Shown piece by piece: positions 19,639-26,345 of a stretch of DNA of 57,560 bases (position 1 is its first letter; each line of letters opens with the position of its first letter). The notes beneath the pieces were generated by a model that did no database searches, was not told where the DNA came from, and was given only the letters and a program-made list of their open reading frames with translations. Location of the stretch: NCBI RefSeq assembly GCF_022829725.1, contig NZ_JAKSYG010000086.1, positions 1 to 57,560 of the forward strand, read 5' to 3'. Origin of the DNA: Methylobacterium sp. E-005 (GTDB taxonomy: Bacteria; Pseudomonadota; Alphaproteobacteria; Rhizobiales; Beijerinckiaceae). Made by a program: the position numbers and the translations under genes.

Positions 19639-20877
19639 CTACCGGGGGGCCGCATCGGCGATCGGCGTCGCCTGGGGGGCGGCCATCGGCGTGCTGGCCG
19701 GTGCCGACACCGCCCGCACCCGGTCGCCGTCGCGGAGGAAGCTGCCGGCGCGGGCCACGACGTCCTCACCCGCCGCGACGCCCGAGCGCAGTTCGGTGAA
19801 CCCGTCCGCGGACAGGCCTGTGTCAACGGTGCGCGCCTCGACGCGCCCATCCTTCGCCACCAGCACGCTGGCGCGGCCGTCCGCGGCGTAGAGCAGGCTG
19901 GAGACCGGGACCGCGACGCCGGTGCGGCGTGCGACCTCCACGGTGCCGCGGGCGAAGGCACCGATGCGCAGGGCCGGATCGTCACCGAGCCGGATGCGGA
20001 CCTTTCCGAGGCGCGTCGCCCGGTCGACCTCGGGGTAGACTCTGCGGACCTTCCCCTTGAGGTGCCGGCCGTCATCTAGGTCGAGGCTTGCCGGGTCACC
20101 AACCTTGATGCGCGCCAGCGAGGTCTCGGGTACCTCGCCCTCCAGTTCGATCTCGCCCCGGGCGATCAGCCGGAACAGGGGCTCCCCGATCGCGGTGGCG
20201 GTGGCGCCGATCCGGGCGGTGCGGCGGTTGACGATCCCGGCCTCCGGCGCGCGGATGTCGGCGCGGGCGCGCCGCAGGGCGATCTCGGCCCCGGCGGCCC
20301 GGGCGGTGGCGAGGTCGGCCTGGGCCGATTGCAGGCCGCCCTTCGCGGCGGCGAGGCGGCCCTCGGCCCCCTGCGCCGCCGAGACGCGCTGCTCCAGCAC
20401 GGCCGCGGTGGCGTTGCCCGTCTTGGCGAGCGCCTGCGCGCGTTCCAGCGCCTGCTTGGCCTCGACATTGGCGGCTTCCGCCTGGACGATCTGACTCTGC
20501 GCCTGGACGATGGAGGCCTGCGCGCGGGCGATCGCCGCCGCGTTCGAGGCCTCCTGCGTGGCGATCATCTCCAGCGACAATCGGGCGAGCACCTGACCTT
20601 TCGTGACGCGGTCGCCCTCCTCGACGAGCAACTCGGTGATGCGTAGCCCCTCGACCTCGGGGGAGACGAGGATCTCGTCCCGGGGCACGAGCGTGCCGGT
20701 GACGACCGCCCGCTCGACGATCTCACGGCTCTCGGCCGGAACGACGGTGACGGCGGGCGCGATGGCGGCGGCATCGGGTACGGCGGCGCTCTCGACGGCC
20801 GAAGCCGGCGCCGTGGCGAGAACCGCGAGCCCGCACAGGAGGCCGAGGCGGGACGCACGCCAACGGAAGGATTTCAC
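19639..20877 (-). CDS. RND efflux periplasmic adaptor subunit (membrane-fusion protein)
   Basis: A 412-residue HlyD/AcrA-type adaptor. The N-terminus is a cleavable signal (LGLLCGLAVLATAPASA), followed by a first half-lipoyl segment (VTGTLVPRDEILVSPEVEGLRI), a long alpha-helical hairpin rich in Ala/Gln/Glu (about residues 100-185), the second lipoyl half (RADIRAPEAGIVNRRTARIG) and a beta-barrel domain. It links the inner-membrane pump to the outer-membrane channel. It is the first gene of the operon, with the permease 9 bases downstream. No lipobox is evident, so it is probably membrane-associated by its partners. The C-terminal tail is Ala/Pro-rich. Confidence 0.9.
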   Translation of the reverse strand: MKSFRWRASRLGLLCGLAVLATAPASAVESAAVPDAAAIAPAVTVVPAESREIVERAVVTGTLVPRDEILVSPEVEGLRITELLVEEGDRVTKGQVLARLSLEMIATQEASNAAAIARAQASIVQAQSQIVQAEAANVEAKQALERAQALAKTGNATAAVLEQRVSAAQGAEGRLAAAKGGLQSAQADLATARAAGAEIALRRARADIRAPEAGIVNRRTARIGATATAIGEPLFRLIARGEIELEGEVPETSLARIKVGDPASLDLDDGRHLKGKVRRVYPEVDRATRLGKVRIRLGDDPALRIGAFARGTVEVARRTGVAVPVSSLLYAADGRASVLVAKDGRVEARTVDTGLSADGFTELRSGVAAGEDVVARAGSFLRDGDRVRAVSAPASTPMAAPQATPIADAAPR

Positions 20878-21120
20878 GACGGGCCTCGCAGTCGGCGCTC
20901 GATTGATAAAGCCAGTCCCTCGCCGAGTAGGCCGGCGATTTCATGGCGCAGGTTGCCCAACCGAGCTGAGTATAACGCCGCCGGACAAGGCCGTCGCCGG
21001 ATAGGCCGCCGCATGTCACGCCCTGAACAGAGGAGCCGCTTTTCCAGCCTTTGTCCTGCAACCCGCGGCGGATCGCGACGTTGTCGGAACAATGGACTTC
21101 TCACGACCGGAGAAGGTTTT

Positions 21121-21303
21121 ATGAGCATCTTTCAGATCAAGCAGAAGAAGAGCGGTGCGGTGCTCTGGACCGGCGCGGCCGATGATGAGCGGACGGCTCT
21201 CGATGCCATGGCGCGCGAGGCCGGCTATCGGGATTTCTCCGCGATTCCGGATGCGATCCGGGCGGACGGGATCGAGGCGGCCAAGCTCGACCTGATCTCG
21301 TAA
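21121..21303 (+). CDS. Conserved small protein, unknown function (60 aa)
   Basis: A 60-residue protein beginning MSIFQIKQKKSGAVLWTG. The ATG at 21121 follows a good ribosome-binding site (GGAGAAGG), and the frame ends just before a strong terminator, so it looks like a genuine monocistronic gene. It is soluble, mixed alpha/beta in appearance, with a DDERTALDAMAREAGY helix. I do not recognise a family. Confidence 0.72.
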   Translation: MSIFQIKQKKSGAVLWTGAADDERTALDAMAREAGYRDFSAIPDAIRADGIEAAKLDLIS

Positions 21304-21333
21304 CGCCCTGCGCGTCTTCGCGCCGCGTCGAAT

Positions 21334-21365
21334 AGGCGTCTGCCCACGTGGCAGGCGCCTTTCTT
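21334..21365. terminator. Bidirectional terminator
   Basis: An 11-bp stem with one G-T wobble (AGGCGTCTGCC, 21334-21344, and GGCAGGCGCCT, 21350-21360) and loop CACGT is followed by TTCTT. It ends the 60-residue gene and overlaps the last bases of the convergent glycosyltransferase gene. Confidence 0.8.
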
Positions 21366-22407
21366 ATTGAGGCGCGACCGAGCTGGCCAGCGCGTCGATC
21401 ACCGCCGCGCAATCGGCGACTGCGGTCGGGTTGTGCAACCCGCCGATCACCGTCGGATCGAGTGCGAGCCCTGCCCGGATCAGGTCGGGCCATGCGGAGG
21501 CTTCGGGCCAGCCCTCGTGTACGAGGGCGGCACCGAGCCGGGCGAGCGCGGCGGCCTTCTCGGTCTGCTCGCCATAGGCCCGCGCCTCCGGCAGGCAGAG
21601 GAAGCGCTTAGCCTGCGCGGCTGCAAGCGCCACGACCCCATCGCCGCCGCCGCCGACCAGCAGGGCGGCCCGCGCCACATGCGCCGCGACGTCCGAGACC
21701 CAACCGTGCAGATGCAGATTGTCGGGGATCGGGCCCGAACCCGAGACCGGGCCGAGCACGTGCCATGTCCGGTCGGACACGGCACGTGCCGCCGCAGCCA
21801 GGGCGTCGATGTCGCCCCCCGTGCCGCCCTGGCCGAACACCACGACGATGTCGCGGCTCGCCTCTGCGGTCGCCTGCGGCGGTCGGCCAAGGAAGCCCGC
21901 GTAGCATGTCTTGGCACGGACCCATTCGGGTACGCCCGCACCCTCCAGAGCTGCGGGAAACGGTGCGAGCAGCCGGCTGGCGCTGCGGAAGGCTTCGAGA
22001 TGTGGCGGATCGGTTCGGGTGCCGGCGAGCCGCACCACCAGGGTCGGCACCGAGAGCAGGCGTGCGAACAGTGCCACCTCCACCGAGACGTCGACCACGA
22101 GGAGTGCCGGTTCGGTCCGCGCCACCCAGTCGGCGATGCGCACCATCCGGGTGCGGAGGCCGGGATGGTTCAGGGGGGCGTAATGCAGTGCCTCCGGTCG
22201 CTCGGCTGCGCCGTCCCGGCCGTCGAAGGTCGTGTCGCCGAGCGGGCGGTCGTCGGGCAGGTCGAGGATGTCGAGACCGGTCGTGTCGAAGCCGGCGAGC
22301 GTGCCGATGATCGTGCAGGGCCGGGGCAGGGCGGCCGCCACCGCCCGGGCCCGCTGGAGATGGCCGGCGCCCTGGTGGTGGACGTACCAGCCGATGCCGC
22401 GGGTCAC
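21364..22407 (-). CDS. Glycosyltransferase, MurG/UGT-like GT-B fold
   Basis: A 347-residue protein with an N-terminal GWYVHHQGAGHLQRARAVAAAL, which resembles the glycine-rich acceptor-side loop of MurG and UGT-type transferases (GxGH), and a C-terminal nucleotide-sugar half with VVVFGQGGTGGDID, HGWVSDVAAHVARAALLVGGGGDGVVALAA and LCLPEARAYGEQ. The last segments match the GT28-like donor-binding loops. The start is a GTG at 22407, which overlaps the stop of the upstream GT2 gene by four bases (GTGA), so the two are translationally coupled. It is the third gene of a glycosyltransferase operon; the glycan is unknown. UDP-sugar use is inference from the fold. Confidence 0.75.
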   Translation of the reverse strand: MTRGIGWYVHHQGAGHLQRARAVAAALPRPCTIIGTLAGFDTTGLDILDLPDDRPLGDTTFDGRDGAAERPEALHYAPLNHPGLRTRMVRIADWVARTEPALLVVDVSVEVALFARLLSVPTLVVRLAGTRTDPPHLEAFRSASRLLAPFPAALEGAGVPEWVRAKTCYAGFLGRPPQATAEASRDIVVVFGQGGTGGDIDALAAAARAVSDRTWHVLGPVSGSGPIPDNLHLHGWVSDVAAHVARAALLVGGGGDGVVALAAAQAKRFLCLPEARAYGEQTEKAAALARLGAALVHEGWPEASAWPDLIRAGLALDPTVIGGLHNPTAVADCAAVIDALASSVAPQ

Positions 22408-23483
22408 GCGGCGTCCTTCACGGAGAGCGCCAGGGCGTCGAGGTCGGCGAGCGCCTGATCGAGGGGGCATTCCCGGGCGGGCGGGCTGCGCGATTCGAGG
22501 ATCCGGTCGGCCCGCTCGACAAAGGCGATGTCGTTGGGACAGGGGTCGAGAACCGCGAGATCTTCGGTCCCGAGGCCGAGCCGTGCGCAGGCGGTGACGC
22601 GGGCCGGGGGCTGGAGCTGGAAGGCCCGGCGCAGGGCCGCCCGGCGCAGGATCAGCGCCCGCCAATGGGCGGCCTCCGGCAGCAGGTAGGCTTCACCTTC
22701 GAGCACGCGGGCGCGGCGCGCCATTTCGGTGGCCATCCCCCCCGAGACCCGGCCCTGGTGACGGGCCGAGACCATCACGCGCACGTCCGGGCAATGGCGC
22801 AGGCGGGCGCCGTGGGCGCGCAGCAGTCCGACCAGCGCGTTGTCCTCGCCGCAGGGCAATGGTGGCAGGCCGCCGACTGCGCGGTAGAGGGAGACCGGGA
22901 CGGCGAGGCTCGCGCCGGTATGGTCGCCGTGGCGCGGGGCGGGATCGTAGGGCGGCGGATCGAGGAGATCCTCAAGGCGCCGGACCCCGGCCCAGTAGCG
23001 CTCGATCCGGGCGTGGAGATCCGCCAATCGTGGGTCGGCATCCCCGTCTTCATCGATGACGAGGCGGCCGCCGACGACATCCGCGTGTGCGAGCGCCCGC
23101 AGGTTCGCGGCGATCCAGTCGGCCGGCAGGCGGGCATCCGCGTCGGTGGTGAGCAGAACCCCGTCCGGAACGCCATCCGCCGCGAGCCAATCCGCGCCCG
23201 CCTCCAGCGCCATGCGCCGCGCGGTGCCGACATGGGCCTCCGTCCCTGATAGGGTCGCCTCGATCAGCCGGATGTCGAGGGCGGCCCAGGCGCCCGCCGC
23301 CTGCCCGGCCCGCTCCGCCGCAGCCGTCTCATCCGTGCAATTGTTGGCCAGCACGACGACGCGCACCGGCGTTGGGACCCCGCTCTGCCCGTTGAGCGAT
23401 GCGAGCAGGCGCGGCAGGCGTTCCGCCTCGTTCCGCGCCGGAATGCAGACGACGCCGCGTGACAGATCGGGCCAGCCGCTCAT
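22404..23483 (-). CDS. Glycosyltransferase family 2
   Basis: A 359-residue GT-A transferase. It starts with GVVCIPARNEAERLPRLLASL, the nucleotide-binding strand of GT2, then VVVLANNCTDETA, and contains the DXD-like metal motif in LLTTDADARLPADWI (about residue 112), followed by an EDNALVGLLRAHGARL acceptor-side segment. It transfers a sugar from a nucleotide donor; there are no transmembrane helices, so it is cytosolic. Its ATG lies one base after the stop of the upstream GT4 gene, and its own stop overlaps the next start, which shows an operon built for coordinated synthesis of three transferases. Confidence 0.85.
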   Translation of the reverse strand: MSGWPDLSRGVVCIPARNEAERLPRLLASLNGQSGVPTPVRVVVLANNCTDETAAAERAGQAAGAWAALDIRLIEATLSGTEAHVGTARRMALEAGADWLAADGVPDGVLLTTDADARLPADWIAANLRALAHADVVGGRLVIDEDGDADPRLADLHARIERYWAGVRRLEDLLDPPPYDPAPRHGDHTGASLAVPVSLYRAVGGLPPLPCGEDNALVGLLRAHGARLRHCPDVRVMVSARHQGRVSGGMATEMARRARVLEGEAYLLPEAAHWRALILRRAALRRAFQLQPPARVTACARLGLGTEDLAVLDPCPNDIAFVERADRILESRSPPARECPLDQALADLDALALSVKDAA

Positions 23484-23484
23484 T

Positions 23485-24579
23485 TCAGCCCCGCCCGCCC
23501 GCGACCCGCAGGGCCGGCCGGGCCCGCTCGGCGCAGCGCGCCATCACGGCTTCGTAGGCTTCGAGATAACGCGCGGTCATCGCGGTGGCGTCGTAGAGCG
23601 CCTCGGCCCGGTCGCGGCAGGCGCGGCGCGACAGGTCCGCCGCCTCGCGGATCGCCACGGAGAGATCCTGCGCGTCGTCCGGGTCGGCGAGCCGGCCGCA
23701 TTGTGCGTCGAGGATGTCGGGCATCGCCCCGCGGCGGAAGGCGGCCACCGGCGTGCCGCAGGCCAGCGCCTCCGCCACCACGAGGCCGAACGGTTCCTCC
23801 CAGCGCGGCGACACGATCGCCACCCGGGAGCGGCCGAGATGATGGGCGAGATCCCGGTGCGAGAGATGGCCGAGATGCGTCAGGTCCGGTCCGAGCCGCG
23901 GCGCGATCTCGGCCGCCCAATAGGCCGGATTGAGTTTCGGCCCGGCAAAGACCAGCGGCAGGCCGGCCGCCCGCGCGGCGTCGATGGCGAGGTGCAGCCC
24001 CTTCTCGGGCACGATCCGGCCCGACCAGAAGGCGTAGGATGGCGCATCGGCCATTTCGTTGAAGGCGAAGTTCGAGAGATCGACGCCGTTATCGACCACT
24101 TCGGCATCGGGCACGCGGGCGGCCCATTCCTGCGCGAGCGACGGCGAGACCGCCAGGAAAGCCATATCGGGATCGGCCTTCACGATGCCACGCACCAGCG
24201 CCTCGAAGGGCGGCGTGTGCAGAACCGTGACCCAGGGCAGGCCCAGCCGGGCACTCTCCTGGAGGGGCAGGGCATGCAGGGCATTGTTGTGCACGAGGTC
24301 GAAGCCGCCCGCCGCGACCATATCCATCATCCGCCGGTAGGCGTCGTGCTCGGCGCGATCGATCGCCTCCTCGCGGTCGGGATCCATCAGCGCGTCGCCG
24401 GTCGGATCGCAAAGCATCACCGGGTCGAGCGCCGGGTCCGAGCCGCGGCTCGCGAACAATGTCACGTCGTGCCCGTGCCGCTTCAACGCGACGGTGAGCA
24501 GGTGCGTGTGCATCTCCAGACCACCGGCATAGGGCTGGCCGATCGGGTATTTGAGATGTGCGAGGACAGCAATCTTCAC
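23485..24579 (-). CDS. Glycosyltransferase family 4
   Basis: A 364-residue GT-B transferase. The N-terminus reads KIAVLAHLKYPIGQPYAGGLEMHTHLL, the acceptor-domain loop of GT4 enzymes, and the C-terminal half has AFWSGRIVPEKGLHLAIDAAR and the E-x7-E type motif EEPFGLVVAEALACGTPVAAFRRGAMPDIL. The start is placed at a GTG at 24579 because homologues begin with MKIAVLAH; a GTG at 24621 would add 14 residues and cannot be excluded, as neither has a strong ribosome-binding site. It is the first gene of a three-gene operon (GT4, GT2, GT28-like). The upstream gap to 24876 contains no gene I can support. Confidence 0.83.
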   Translation of the reverse strand: MKIAVLAHLKYPIGQPYAGGLEMHTHLLTVALKRHGHDVTLFASRGSDPALDPVMLCDPTGDALMDPDREEAIDRAEHDAYRRMMDMVAAGGFDLVHNNALHALPLQESARLGLPWVTVLHTPPFEALVRGIVKADPDMAFLAVSPSLAQEWAARVPDAEVVDNGVDLSNFAFNEMADAPSYAFWSGRIVPEKGLHLAIDAARAAGLPLVFAGPKLNPAYWAAEIAPRLGPDLTHLGHLSHRDLAHHLGRSRVAIVSPRWEEPFGLVVAEALACGTPVAAFRRGAMPDILDAQCGRLADPDDAQDLSVAIREAADLSRRACRDRAEALYDATAMTARYLEAYEAVMARCAERARPALRVAGGRG

Positions 24580-24876
24580 GCGCGCACCAGCTCTCGTAGG
24601 GTAGGGATATCGACCGCTCACACTGATACGAAAGGACTTAATTCCGTAACGCGGCGGCGGTTATCATGTCGCAGGTCTCTTCACCAAGCGTTGCATCGTC
24701 GGGCCGGAGCGACGGCGAGCGCGACGCTGACGGCCTTTGTAACCACGGCGGCCTGAACCAATGATGATCAAGCTGGTGTGATACCGGTTCATCCGCACCA
24801 TGCGGCGGTCGCGGGGATGGGCCAGGGGCGCGGCGCCGACAGGAGCCGGGTCTTCAGGGATGGCGAGGGGGAAGCG

Positions 24877-25854
24877 ATGAATCTTCCGGTCGGGCTGAGC
24901 GTGTTCGCGGTCGGTGCCGCAGCTCTGGTGATTCTCACCCTCGCGGCCGGGGTGAAGATCGTACCGCAGGGCTACGTCTACACGGTGGAGCGATTCGGGC
25001 GTTACGCCCGCAGCCTCGGCGCCGGCCTTGCGCTGATCGTGCCCTTCGTCGAGCGCGTCGGCCGGCGGGTCAACGTGATGGAGCAGGTCATCGACGTGCC
25101 GAGCCAGCAGGCCTTCACCCGCGACAATGCCGGGGTGACGATCGACGCGGTGGTCTTCTATCAGGTGCTCGATGCGGCGCGGGCCTCCTACGAGGTTTCG
25201 AATCTGGACCTCGCCGCCACAACGCTGACCATGACCAACATCCGCACCGTGGTCGGCGGCATGGATCTCGATCAGCTCCTCGCCCACCGCGACGAGATCA
25301 ACGAGCGCCTGCTGCGGGTGATGGATGCGGCCGCCTCGCCCTGGGGGGTGAAGATCAACCGGATCGAGATCAAGGACATCCTGCTCCCGCCCGACCTCGC
25401 GGGCGCCATGGCCCGCCAGATGAAGGCCGAGCGCGAGAAGCGTGCCTCGATCCTGGAGGCCGAGGGCCAGCGCGCGGCCGAGATTTTGCGGGCGGAGGGC
25501 CGCAAGCAATCGGCGATCCTCGAATCGGAGGGCCGCAAGGAGGCCGCGTTCCGCGACGCCGAGGCGCGCGAGCGCTCGGCGGAAGCCGAGGCGCAGGCGA
25601 CCAATCTGGTCAGCCGGGCCATCGCGGAGGGGGACATCGCGGCGGCGAATTTTCTGGTGGCCGAGAAGTATGTCGACGCGGTGCGGGCGCTCGCCACCGC
25701 GCCGAACCAGCGGGTCGTGGTGGTGCCGATCGAGGCGGCGGCGCTCGCCGGCACGTTGGGTGGCATCGGTGAACTCACCCGCGCGGTGTTCGGCGAGGGC
25801 ACGCCGCCCCGGCGGGCGGGCACGCCGCCCAACGTCACGCCGCCGCGGACCTGA
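24877..25854 (+). CDS. SPFH/band 7 domain membrane protein (paraslipin/QmcA-like)
   Basis: A 325-residue stomatin-type protein. One N-terminal membrane helix (SVFAVGAAALVILTLAAGV) is followed by a typical SPFH core: VPQGYVYTVERFGRYARSLGAGLALIVPFV, then VIDVPSQQAFTRDNAGVTIDAVVFYQV, and the heptad-rich coiled coil with repeated AEGxRAAEILRAEG elements around residues 190-240. SPFH proteins assemble into large membrane rings thought to organise lipid microdomains and protease complexes. The start at 24877 is preceded by a GAGGGGGAA ribosome-binding stretch. The nfeD-like gene begins 5 bases after its stop, the classic pairing for this family. Confidence 0.9.
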   Translation: MNLPVGLSVFAVGAAALVILTLAAGVKIVPQGYVYTVERFGRYARSLGAGLALIVPFVERVGRRVNVMEQVIDVPSQQAFTRDNAGVTIDAVVFYQVLDAARASYEVSNLDLAATTLTMTNIRTVVGGMDLDQLLAHRDEINERLLRVMDAAASPWGVKINRIEIKDILLPPDLAGAMARQMKAEREKRASILEAEGQRAAEILRAEGRKQSAILESEGRKEAAFRDAEARERSAEAEAQATNLVSRAIAEGDIAAANFLVAEKYVDAVRALATAPNQRVVVVPIEAAALAGTLGGIGELTRAVFGEGTPPRRAGTPPNVTPPRT

Positions 25855-25859
25855 CGACC

Positions 25860-26312
25860 TTGGCCACACTTGCGGAGTTTGTCGAAGCCCTCGGGCCTGC
25901 CTGGAGCTGGGTGATCGCCGGGCTCATCCTGGCGGGGGCCGAGATCCTGGTGCCGGGCGTGTTCCTGATCTGGCTCGGGCTGGCGGCCGTCGTCACCGGC
26001 CTCGCGACCGCGGCGTTTCCGATGCCGTGGCAGGGGCAGACGCTGCTGTTCGCAGGGCTCGCCGTCGTTCTGGTCACGGGTGCGGCCCGCCTGTACCGGC
26101 GTGGTGTCGGGCGCGGGGACGCGGATCTGAACCGTCCCGATCGCGGGCTGATCGGCCGGGACGGCGTGCTGCAGGAGCCGATCGTGGAGGGCGCGGGGCG
26201 CATCCGGTTCGACGACACCCTGTGGCGGGTCGAGGGGCCTGATCTGCCCGCGGGAGCGCGCGTGCGAGTCGCCGGGATCAGCGGAACGGTGCTCAGGGTG
26301 GAGGCGGCCTGA
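25860..26312 (+). CDS. NfeD-family membrane protein, partner of SPFH protein
   Basis: A 150-residue protein with an N-terminal membrane domain (SWVIAGLILAGAEILVPGVFLIWLGLAAVVTG and a further helical pair) and a C-terminal OB-fold (RGLIGRDGVLQEPIVEGAGRIRFDDTLWRVEGPDLPAGARVRVAG), the classical short NfeD form. It lacks the N-terminal ClpP-like protease of long NfeD proteins. The start codon is TTG at 25860, five bases after the SPFH stop; the lack of a better start and the tight spacing support it. The pair is thought to form a membrane microdomain complex. A GC-rich hairpin follows. Confidence 0.88.
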   Translation: MATLAEFVEALGPAWSWVIAGLILAGAEILVPGVFLIWLGLAAVVTGLATAAFPMPWQGQTLLFAGLAVVLVTGAARLYRRGVGRGDADLNRPDRGLIGRDGVLQEPIVEGAGRIRFDDTLWRVEGPDLPAGARVRVAGISGTVLRVEAA

Positions 26313-26344
26313 GGCGGCCGGCGCGCGCCATGCCCCCGGCCGCC
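26313..26344. terminator. GC-rich stem-loop between convergent genes
   Basis: GGCGGCCGG (26313-26321) pairs perfectly with CCGGCCGCC (26336-26344) across a 14-base loop, exactly filling the gap between the NfeD stop and the end of the PEP-carboxylase homologue. There is no T-tract, so termination is inferred from position. Confidence 0.55.
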
Positions 26345-26345
26345 C

